Shown one piece after another: positions 56,801 to 64,000 of a stretch of 64,000 nucleotides of DNA. The stretch spans positions 62,001 to 126,000 of the forward strand of contig CAVQIT010000009.1 in assembly GCA_963712655.1 (NCBI GenBank), in the 5' to 3' direction. A model generated the notes under the pieces. That model made no database searches. It worked only from the letters and a program-made list of their open reading frames with translations, and was not told the origin of the DNA. Position 1 is the first letter of the stretch, and every line of letters starts with the position of its first letter. The position numbers and the translations under genes were made by a program. The DNA is from Pollutimonas sp963712655. Its GTDB lineage: Bacteria > Pseudomonadota > Gammaproteobacteria > Burkholderiales > Burkholderiaceae_B.

Positions 56801-58043
56801 GACTACGCCGGTTTTGCCGCCCGCTACCTGGATCCGTCCAATCTGGCGGACCCGGGCCGCGCGCTGGCCGACCAGCCCGGCAAGGTCGCACGCAGCTACG
56901 AGGCCGACCTGCTCGCCTGGCTGCAGGAACGTTTTGGCTACGAGGGTTCGGCCGCCGACGCCCTGGCGTATTTTTCGGCCTTGCCGGCCGAGCAGCAGCG
57001 CGCCTTCGACCGGTATGTCTATTTTGCCGAACTGCACGCGGGCGGCCGCGAGTACAACGATGCCAAGGGCCCGCGGTTCGGCAGCTACCTGCGCGGGCGC
57101 AACGCCATCGCGGCGCTGTTTCCGGCGCAGGACGAGACGGGCAAGCCCATCGTCTACGACGGCGACATCACGATCTTCGGCAACGCGGGCATCCAGACAA
57201 AGTTCGGCGGCGATATCCAATTGCTGACCCCGGGCGGTCAACAAGTGTTCGGCACCGAAGGCGAAGCGCCATCCGGAGTCAACGGCACGCCAGGCATTCT
57301 CACCCAAGGTTCGGGCAACATCCAGATGTACTCCCAAGGCAGCATTTTGCTGGGCCAGAGCCGCATCATGACGACCTTTGGCGGCAGCATCCTGGCCTGG
57401 TCGGCGCAGGGCGACATCAATGCGGGACGCGGCTCCAAGACTACGGTGGTCTACACGCCGCCGCGTCGCATCTACGACAGTGTCGGCAACGTCAGCCTGG
57501 CGCCGGATGTGCCCAGCACCGGTGCCGGTATTGCGACCCTGGCGCCGATTCCGGAAGTGCCGCCAGGCAGATGTGGATCTGATCGCGCCCGAGGGCACGG
57601 TCGATATCGGCGAGGCGGGGGTCCGGTCATCGGGCGGGGTCAACATTGCCGCCCTGCATGTGGTCAATGCCGCCAACATCCAGGCGGCAGGCGAAGTCGT
57701 TGGTGTGCCGGTGCTGGCGGCGGTCAACGTCGGCGCGCTGACCTCGGCCAGCGCGGCGTCTGGTGCGGCCGCTACCGCCGCGCAAGACACCGTACAGCGC
57801 TCTCGCGCCGAGTCGCGCAAGAACCAGCCTTCCATTTTCAGCGTGCAGATTCTGGGCTTCGGCGGCGAGAGCGTGGGCGGCGGTGTGGGGGCGGCTCGAA
57901 CAACGGGGACCGGTTCGGGCGCCAATGGCAAGGAGGTCAGTTACCAGCCCAATCAAATGGTGCAGATTGTCGGTCGCGGTGATTTGTCGGCTAGCCAGAA
58001 GTCGGCCTTGTCCGCGGACGAGCAGCGGCATCTCGGGCTGTAA
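44805..58043 (+). CDS. Giant filamentous-haemagglutinin-like exoprotein (TpsA type), four apparent frameshifts
   Basis: Spans about 4400 codons. A signal peptide ends at DALAQ (about 48). The TPS/haemagglutination-activity domain (about 125-330) carries NWDTFNVGRNTTVAFEQ and VMVVNQNGVMFSGTSQVNV. Long beta-helical repeats follow, with LPAGT/PAGSM-type short repeats near 48.1-48.4 and 53.8-54.2 kb. The C-terminal region ends in a Ser/Gln-rich tail and has no barrel. Frame changes occur near 45.89 kb (extra T), 54.55 kb (one base lost), 56.12 kb (a G run short by one) and 57.57 kb (extra A). The 9-kb middle is open throughout, which argues against long-standing decay. No TpsB partner gene lies in the window. 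Confidence 0.85.
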
Positions 58044-58052
58044 TGTTCAGGA

Positions 58053-58076
58053 GCGTTGTCCCGGACGGGACGACGC
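58053..58076. terminator. Hairpin after the haemagglutinin gene
   Basis: Arms GCGTTGTCCCG (58053-58063) and CGGGACGACGC (58066-58076) pair fully, with one T-G pair. The loop is very short and there is no T-run, so termination is uncertain. Confidence 0.45.
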
Positions 58077-58152
58077 CCCTGGTTGCGCGATGTGTTTTGA
58101 CTGGGCGGGTATGGGTCCCGGACGCTAGGTGGAAGCTGCTGGATGCCAGCCG

Positions 58153-58579
58153 CTAAAGGGGGCAGGCGCCCAGTTGCTGCATGAGGGAAAAAATATTGCC
58201 GACACCCCAATGCTCGGCAATTTTTCCGTCGTGCACGCGCATCACGTCGACCGATTCAAACTGAATGCTGCGTCCGGTGGGTGCCACGCCAAGAAACCAT
58301 CCTTGATGCGTCCCGTGATACGTCTTGTACGTCGTCACCAATTCCCCCTCGGCTGCCTGCCAGTGAATTACGGCATGGAAATCGGGGAATGCGCGTCCGC
58401 AGGGTTCGATATAGCTCACGGGCGCCATCACGATCCGGTGTGCAATTGGGCTGCGGTGTGTGATCGATGAAGTCGGGGGCGAACAATTCGTCGAAGACCT
58501 CAAAGTTTCCCCGGCTCTGGACTTCTTCCGTATTACGGCGTACGACAGCCTTTGCGGCCTGGGCGATGTCGTTGTTCAT
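58153..58579 (-). CDS. SnoaL-like/NTF2-fold (ester cyclase type) protein, one apparent frameshift
   Basis: A small alpha+beta-barrel protein of about 141 residues. The first part reads MNNDIAQAAKAVVRRNTEEV to FDELFAPDFIDHTP and DGARELYRTLRT. The rest, in the next frame, reads AFPDFHAVIHWQAAEGELVTTYKTYHGTHQG and SVDVMRVHDGKIAEHWGV. An extra C near 58396 explains the change. Such proteins range from polyketide cyclases to uncharacterised stress proteins. It lies downstream of two quinone-reductase-like genes on the same strand. Confidence 0.75.
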
Positions 58580-58618
58580 GGTTTTTCTCCTGTGGGTTGG
58601 ATGGCGGCAACTGCGGAT

Positions 58619-59594
58619 TTACGGAATCAGTACCGCCGGTCCCGTGATCTTGCGTTCCGCGATATCGCGATGCGCTCTTGCGGCTTCGGCCAGCGGGTAG
58701 CTGGCGGGCGCGGCGTGGTCCAGTATTCCGCTTCGATATGCCGCAAAGACATCCGCACTCGCGTCTTCCAGGGTCTGGCGATCGCTGATGTATTGCCCCG
58801 TGACGGGTTGCACATGGCGCACGCCGCGCGAGGCGGCAGCCGCCATTTGTTCCGGCGATGGCGCACCGGAGGCATTGCCGACATGGATCAGGTCGCCTTG
58901 GGCGCGTAGCGCTTGCAGCGAGTGATCGAACGTCGCTTTTCCGACAAGCTCATAGACAACGTCGACACCACGTCCGCCGGTAAGGGAGAGAATCTGCTCG
59001 CCCAGATCGGGAGCGTCGCTTTGCAATACGTGTTCTATGCCGCGTGCCCGGATGCTGGCGGCTTTTTGCAGCTGTCCCTGCCGTGGCGATCACGGTTGCG
59101 CCCAAGGCACGCGCCCAGCTCGATACCATTGATCCGACACCGCCGGCGGCGCCATGCACCAGGACAAATTCACCGGGCTGCACGATATGCGCGCGCTTGA
59201 GCAGCACCCATGCCGTCAAGCCTTTGGCCATGAGGGTTGCCGCGGTTTGATTGGATATATCGTCAGGCAATTTCACCAGGGCGTCGGCGTCGATCAATCG
59301 GACATCGGCATACGCGCCGAACGAGAAAAAGTAGGCCGCACGGTCGCCGATCTTCAGTTCGCTCACATCGGAACCGACCGCTTCGACGATGCCGGCGCCT
59401 TCCACGCCCATGTCGAACGGCAATGGGACAGGGAATGTGCCGTCCCTGAACAGGGTGTCGACGAAATTCAGGCCGATGGCATCCTGCCGCAGCCGGACCT
59501 GCCGGGCGCCGGGCGCATCGGGTGCATCGGCGAAAGATTCATATCGCAGCACGTCAGGCGCGCCGGTTTGGTATATGCGTACACGATGGTTCAT
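58619..59594 (-). CDS. NADPH:quinone oxidoreductase-like (zinc-free MDR family), one apparent frameshift
   Basis: About 325 residues of medium-chain dehydrogenase/reductase fold. The N-terminal part has MGVEGAGIVEAVG and the nucleotide-binding VLVHGAAGGVGSMV. The rest (GEQILSLTGGRGVDVVYELVG to the final PAVLIP) is in another frame. An A-run near 59066 with one A too many accounts for it. No zinc-ligand cysteines are seen, consistent with quinone or enone reduction. It is paralogous to the next gene upstream, and the two form a tandem pair. Confidence 0.85.
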
Positions 59595-59638
59595 TTCTAT
59601 CTTCCTTGTCGTGTGTTGTTGATCGTTTGACGTTGTTC

Positions 59639-60596
59639 TTACGGGATCAGCACCAGCTTGCCCTGGGTTGACCGGCTCTCGATCGCCCGGTGGGCGGAGA
59701 TGACGTCATCAAGTGCGAAGCGGCTTGTTTCGGGCGCGTGCAGCCAGCCTTCCTGTATAGCCGCGGATCACTTCGGCGGCACGGCGCTGCATTTCCGCCG
59801 GATCTTCGATGTAGACAAATAGCGAGGCGCCGGCGACACGCGCGCCTTTGAAGAGCAGCGGCATTAATTCCACATCCGGGGCAATGCCCGATGCCTGGCC
59901 GTAGAGGATGGCCATGCCGCGCGAGGCCAGCGCCTTCACGGTGGAAGCAAACGTCGTCGCGCCGACGGCGTCCAGAGCGAGATCGACGCCCCGCCCATTC
60001 GTCAGGTCGAGGACCTCCTGCAGAAATCCCTGGCTGTAGTTGACCGCGTGGTCTGCGCCCAGTGAACGAATGGTTTGCAGCTTCTCTTCGCTTGAGGCGG
60101 TGCCGATGACGACCGCACCCAAATGCTTGAGCCACTGCACGAGAATTTGTCCCACGCCGCCGGCGGCGGCGTGAACCAGCACGACATCCCCGGGCTTGAT
60201 CGTTCGATATTCGGCCAGCAGGTATTGCGCCGTCACACCCTGGAACAAGAGGGCCTGCCCGATACTGAAGGTGTCCGGAATCGCAATGGCCTGTTCCGCC
60301 GGAAGCGCGATCTGCGCGGCATAAGACCCCAGGCTATTGATCCAGCCGACACGATCGCCGGGTTTCCAGTTGGAGACGCCGGCGGCAACTTCGCGCACCA
60401 CGCCTACACCTTCGAAGCCGGGCGTGAACCCCGCCGGAAGTCCGACAAGCCCTTGGCGTTGATAGACATCGAGATAATTCACGCCGGCAGCTTCTACGTC
60501 GACGAGTATTTCCCCGGTCTTGAGCGTGGGGGGTTCCGCGTTCACGACCTCAAGCCCTTCGGGGCTCCCCATCTTGCTGACAATGACCTTCTTCAT
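59639..60596 (-). CDS. NADPH:quinone oxidoreductase-like paralogue, apparent frameshift near the C-terminus
   Basis: About 318 residues. FTPGFEGVGVVREV and the cofactor site VLVHAAAGGVGQILVQW are intact, as is GRGVDLALDAVGATTF. Near 59757 the frame shifts; reading on gives EGWLHAPETSRFALDDVISAHRAIESR and the normal family end KLVLIP. Without correction the protein ends a few residues after GYTG, with an altered tail. It is divergent from the LysR gene at 60723, which probably controls both reductases and the SnoaL-like gene. Confidence 0.87.
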
Positions 60597-60626
60597 TGCA
60601 ATCTCCTGTTAAGGCACTGATTGCAT

Positions 60627-60644
60627 CTTATTGTCATCAATAAG
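60627..60644. promoter_or_regulatory. Candidate LysR operator
   Basis: CTTATTG-TCAT-CAATAAG is a perfect seven-base-pair dyad in the 126-base gap between the divergent reductase operon and the LysR gene. Confidence 0.45.
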
Positions 60645-60722
60645 AAGTGATAAATAGCTGATTTGATGCTCCAGTGTTCCTAAAAATGTGATAATTTAAT
60701 CATTCACACTCTGGAGAAGCAC

Positions 60723-61643
60723 ATGGATCGCCTCACTGCTGTTCGCGCCTTTCTTCGCGTCGTAGAAACAGGCAGCTTCGTCAAGGCATCGGATTCATTG
60801 GAGCTTCCGCGCAACACGGTAACCAAGCTGGTCCAGTCGCTGGAAGCGCATCTGCGCGTCAAGCTGTTGAATCGGACAACGCGTCGGGTTTCGATAACCA
60901 ATGACGGCGCGCTCTACTACGAGCGCATGTCGCGCGTCATGGAAGAGTGGCAGGAGGTGGAGTCCGAGTTGACCAGCGCCCAATTGAATCCGCGCGGCAG
61001 GCTGCGTGTGGATATGGCCGCCGCGATCGCAACGCAGTTGGTCATCCCGGCGCTGCCCGCCTTTCATGAACGCTATCCGGATTTGCAGCTCGATATTGGC
61101 GCCAGCGACAGGCCCATCGACTTGGTAAGCGAGCGTGTCGACTGCGTGGTGCGAGCCGGCGTGATCAACGATCCATCCATCGTCGCACGGCATCTGGGCG
61201 ACCTGCCGAACATTCTGTGCGCCAGCAAGGGTTATTTGAAACAGCACGGGAAGCCCAAGCATCCTTCCGATCTCGAGGACGGGCACACGTTGGTCCGGTA
61301 TTTTTTTGCGGGCACCGGACGCAAGGCGCCGATCGTGCTTTCTCGCGGAGATGAGCAAACTACCGTGCAAGGGCGGCACTTCATTTCGGTGAACGATGGG
61401 AATGCATTGCTCACCGCGGCCCTGGCTGGCTTGGGTATCGTTCACACGGTTTCCTTGATCGTTCAGCCGCACATAGACAACGGCGATCTTGTGCCGATAC
61501 TGGAAGAATGGTCCTCGGGCATTGTTCCATTTTCCATTGTCTATTCTCCAAATCGCCATCTCAGCGCGCGAGCGCGTGTTTTTGTGGATTGGATGGTGCA
61601 GCTTTTTCAATCCTATCCGCAGGGGATACGTACCAGATCCTAG
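60723..61643 (+). CDS. LysR-family transcriptional regulator (CrgA/QseD-like subgroup)
   Basis: The protein has 306 residues. The winged helix (1-60) reads MDRLTAVRAFLRVVETGSFV, then LPRNTVTKLVQSLEAHLRVKLLNRTTRRV. The effector domain includes ERVDCVVRAGVINDPSIVARHLGDLP, typical of the subgroup that senses aromatic or quinone-like compounds and often sits beside oxidoreductases. It is divergent from the two quinone-reductase paralogues. Confidence 0.93.
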   Translation: MDRLTAVRAFLRVVETGSFVKASDSLELPRNTVTKLVQSLEAHLRVKLLNRTTRRVSITNDGALYYERMSRVMEEWQEVESELTSAQLNPRGRLRVDMAAAIATQLVIPALPAFHERYPDLQLDIGASDRPIDLVSERVDCVVRAGVINDPSIVARHLGDLPNILCASKGYLKQHGKPKHPSDLEDGHTLVRYFFAGTGRKAPIVLSRGDEQTTVQGRHFISVNDGNALLTAALAGLGIVHTVSLIVQPHIDNGDLVPILEEWSSGIVPFSIVYSPNRHLSARARVFVDWMVQLFQSYPQGIRTRS

Positions 61644-61774
61644 AGGAACGCCGTAAGCAAGGAATATTGGGTCATCGGCGCATGCGGGTTTCCCCTAGTC
61701 GCAATCATGTCGATATTAGCGCTGCCGATTCGTCGTGTAAGTACATACAACTCTCAGCAAAAGGCGAACACATC

Positions 61775-62221
61775 ATGACTACTGGAACCGTTCATCTCCA
61801 CCGCGTCTTGCGCGCAAGCCCCGAGCGTGTTTATCGCGCCTTCCTTGAACCCGATGCGCTGGCGAAGTGGCTGCCGCCCTACGGATACACTTGCCAGGTC
61901 CATCACATGGACGCCAAAGTCGGCGGCGGCCATAAAATGTCCTTCCGCAACTTCACCACCGGCAAGAGCCAGTCGTTCGGCGGCGAATACCTTGAATTGG
62001 TGCCGTTCGAGAAGATCCGTTATTCGGACCGGTTCGACGACCCGAACCTGCCTGGCCAGATGCAGGCCACCATTTCATTGCGGCAAGTGTCCTGCGGAAC
62101 CGAGCTCACCATTTTGCAGGAGGGCCTGCCCGAGGCCATTCCCGTTGAGATGTGCTACCTCGGCTGGCAGGAGTCGCTGCTTCAATTGGCAAAGCTGGTT
62201 GAAGCCGATATCCCCGATTGA
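61775..62221 (+). CDS. SRPBCC (AHSA1-like) family protein
   Basis: The ATG at 61775 gives 148 residues. The start LHRVLRASPERVYRAFLEPDALAKWLPP is the usual opening of AHSA1-type lipid-binding-fold proteins, and LRQVSCGTELTILQEGLP and GWQESLLQLAKLVE close the fold. The longer frame from 61508 overlaps the LysR gene and is not family-like. The role is unknown; many such genes accompany DUF899 or PhnB-type genes. Confidence 0.85.
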   Translation: MTTGTVHLHRVLRASPERVYRAFLEPDALAKWLPPYGYTCQVHHMDAKVGGGHKMSFRNFTTGKSQSFGGEYLELVPFEKIRYSDRFDDPNLPGQMQATISLRQVSCGTELTILQEGLPEAIPVEMCYLGWQESLLQLAKLVEADIPD

Positions 62222-62284
62222 CCGCGGCGCGGCCGATCGCGGCCCAAGGCCGGGCCGCCGAATCCACCCGGCGGCATCCCTGGC

Positions 62285-63079
62285 TCATGGCTTCGTGCTT
62301 GTGCCTTGATTCCGGAGTACCGCGTCTGCGGCGTCCGACACCTCGGCCCACTCTTTGTCGGGCGCTGCGCCTGCGACATAGCTGTCATGCCAGTTCCACC
62401 ACTTGTAGGTCGGGGTCTGAGGATAGCCTTCGGGCGAGTCCTCCCAGGCCTCCTGCCGGCCCAGCGGCGTGATGTCGAGGTAGTTCCAGGTGCTTCCCAT
62501 CTGTTCATCGCCGCGGTTGTTCAGGAAGTAGGTGCGGAACGCGCGATCGCCGTCGCGGTAGAACACATTGGTGCCGTGCCACTCGTCCACGCCGAAGTCG
62601 GCGTCGAAGCTGTCCATAAGGGTGAACCACGGGATTTCCCAGCCCATGCTCGCCTTCAGCCGCGCAATGTCCGGCTGGGGTGCGCGCGAAACGAAGACGA
62701 GGGTGGTGTCGCGGGCGTTCAGATGGGCGACATGAGCGACTTGGTCGGCCACCAGGGAGCAGCCCCGGCAGGCGTGGCCGGGCCAGCCGAACACGTCCGG
62801 CTCGAAGAAGGCGCGGTAGACGATCAACTGGCGCCGGCCGTCGAACAGATCAAGCAGGCTGGCTTTGCCCGCGGGCCCCTCGAACGTATACGCCTTCTCC
62901 ACGGCCATCCACGGCATGCGCCGGCGCTCGGCGGCCAGGGCGTCGCGGGCGTGGGTCTGGGCCTTTTCCTTCACCAGCAGTTGCTCGCGGGCCGTCTCCC
63001 ACGCCTGCGCCGACACGACCGGCGGTGTATGCATGGCGGGCTGTCCGTCTTTCCGTCCATTCCCGGATGATGTAGTCAT
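62285..63079 (-). CDS. DUF899 family thioredoxin-fold protein
   Basis: The protein has 264 residues. The start at 63079 is supported by AGGAGG. Family segments include LLVKEKAQTHARDALAAERRRMPW, LLDLFDGRRQLIVYRAFFEPD, the CRGCSLVADQVAHVAHLNARDTT region with a CxxC motif, and VFYRDGDRAFRTYFLNNRGDE. The fold is thioredoxin-like and no reaction is assigned. It is convergent with the SRPBCC gene. Confidence 0.88.
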   Translation of the reverse strand: MTTSSGNGRKDGQPAMHTPPVVSAQAWETAREQLLVKEKAQTHARDALAAERRRMPWMAVEKAYTFEGPAGKASLLDLFDGRRQLIVYRAFFEPDVFGWPGHACRGCSLVADQVAHVAHLNARDTTLVFVSRAPQPDIARLKASMGWEIPWFTLMDSFDADFGVDEWHGTNVFYRDGDRAFRTYFLNNRGDEQMGSTWNYLDITPLGRQEAWEDSPEGYPQTPTYKWWNWHDSYVAGAAPDKEWAEVSDAADAVLRNQGTSTKP

Positions 63080-63340
63080 GGCTTTCTACCTCCTGATGTG
63101 GGCGAATTTCCGCGCCTCGTGATCAAAGCGCGGTTCCTGTCCGCTGCTCATCGCCCGTTGTTGGGTGCAAGATAGTTTGGCACCGGAAATCGGACGTGGG
63201 GGGTAACAAGTGTGACGTATTCTGACGGCCCGCCGGCGATCGCTTTCTGAAAAGCGATCAGGCGCGGGCGGGGTCCGGATCAGGTCATGGACGCGAGTCC
63301 GGCCGTGGGCGAACGAACCTGCGTATGGATGAGCGCGTAA

Positions 63341-64000
63341 TCAAGCTCTTCTTCCCGGCAGATCGCGTTCGGACAGCAGGCGCAGGGCCGTGCCGCAACA
63401 GACCTCATGGCGCTGGGTTTCGGAAAGATTGGGAACCGCGTCCAGGGTTTGCAGCGGGTTGGCATCGCACATGTCGAAGGGCGAGTCTGTGCCGATGACG
63501 ACGTGGTCGGCGCCTACCAGGTCGATCAGGTAGCGCAGCGCCTCGGGCTCGAAAACCAGGCTGTCGAAGTAGAACCGTTTGAGCAAGGTGCGCGGGTCGG
63601 ACGATCCGCATACATGCGTTTCCTTGCGAACACGATGGCCGTGGATGAGCCGCCCGATCTGGTAGGGCAGAAAGCCGCCGCCATGGGCAAGCAGGATTTT
63701 CAGCTCGGGGATGTCGTCCATGGCGCCGCTGAACATCAGATTGGCAACGCAGGTTGCCGTGTCCAGCGGATTGCCGATGAGGTTGGTCAGATAGTAGTTG
63801 TCCAGCCCGGCCTTGGAGCCTACATAGTAGGGATGGGCGAAAACGAATACGCCCAATTCCGCCGCGCGGCGCAGGACCGGGCGAAAGCGCATGTCGGCCA
63901 ACTGCGCGCCTTCGATGGAAGTGCCGACCTCGACGGCCTTGAAGCCATACTCCCGCACCACTCGCTCCAGTTCGGCAATGGCGGCATCGGGGTGCTGCAT
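63341..64000 (-). CDS. Amidohydrolase-2 (ACMSD-like decarboxylase) family protein, N-terminus outside window
   Basis: The visible 219 residues are the C-terminal two-thirds of a metal-dependent barrel enzyme. ELERVVREYGFKAVEVGTSIEG, FAHPYYVGS, LLAHGGGFLPYQIGRL with the metal histidine, and VIGTDSPFDMCDANP with the metal Asp fit the aminocarboxymuconate-semialdehyde decarboxylase subgroup. The first Met lies inside the domain, so the gene continues past base 64000. The roughly 260-base gap to the DUF899 gene shows nothing clear. Confidence 0.87.
   Translation of the reverse strand: MQHPDAAIAELERVVREYGFKAVEVGTSIEGAQLADMRFRPVLRRAAELGVFVFAHPYYVGSKAGLDNYYLTNLIGNPLDTATCVANLMFSGAMDDIPELKILLAHGGGFLPYQIGRLIHGHRVRKETHVCGSSDPRTLLKRFYFDSLVFEPEALRYLIDLVGADHVVIGTDSPFDMCDANPLQTLDAVPNLSETQRHEVCCGTALRLLSERDLPGRRA

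Noticed and set aside
44805..58043. The haemagglutinin as a contact-dependent inhibition (CdiA) protein.
   Set aside because: I see no VENN-type motif, toxin-like C-terminal domain or small immunity gene directly after it.

Overview
The window reads as a chromosomal segment of a betaproteobacterium, most likely Burkholderiales of the family Alcaligenaceae (Bordetella/Achromobacter/Pusillimonas-like). This is inferred from the housekeeping gene order (rplM-rpsI, a DUF6776 membrane protein, erpA, anmK and an M23 peptidase divergent from tyrS), from three orphan tripartite-tricarboxylate (Bug-type) binding proteins, and from many LysR regulators. No database search was possible, so family names rest on motifs read by eye.

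Layout. (1) 1-12.3 kb is core genome: the end of a TRAP solute-binding protein, rplM-rpsI, DUF6776, erpA, anmK and M23 peptidase (minus strand), tyrS, a PEBP-family protein, glyA, nrdR, ribD, riboflavin synthase and tRNA-Ser(GGA). From about 6.7 to 10.0 kb, every gene carries many one-base indels, mostly insertions, although several are essential. This looks like poor consensus sequence rather than decay. (2) Directly after tRNA-Ser come ISL3-type ends and a transposase tail, a hicA-hicB toxin-antitoxin pair and a decayed IS110-type transposase. This is a typical genomic-island border. (3) 14.3-34.8 kb is a catabolic mosaic in three blocks, each with its own LysR regulator and orphan Bug receptor. 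The first combines an aldehyde dehydrogenase, enoyl-CoA hydratase, TauD-type dioxygenase, Cys-less thiolase, DUF35 partner and acyl-CoA ligase. The second combines a Baeyer-Villiger monooxygenase, amidohydrolase, isocitrate-lyase-like lyase and alpha/beta hydrolase. The third is a Bug receptor next to an unusual fusion of an AstE/aspartoacylase-like domain with an M20 amidase. (4) 34.8-58 kb concerns the cell surface: an orphan response regulator, a 1549-residue autotransporter, a Fic protein behind an array of eight related operator-like sites, and an STN/TonB-like protein, ECF sigma factor and FecR set directly upstream of a giant (about 4400-codon) filamentous-haemagglutinin-like exoprotein with four frameshifts. 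(5) 58-64 kb holds small detoxification or catabolic genes: a SnoaL-like protein and two quinone-oxidoreductase paralogues (all frameshifted), a LysR regulator, an SRPBCC protein, a DUF899 protein and an amidohydrolase that runs off the window.

The most unusual items are the phased operator array in front of fic, the fragment of autotransporter sequence just behind fic, the two-hydrolase fusion, the apparent retro-aldol CoA pathway, and an iron-signalling-like sigma/anti-sigma module that appears to serve an adhesin and has no TonB-dependent receptor. I saw no CRISPR array, rRNA operon or replication origin.
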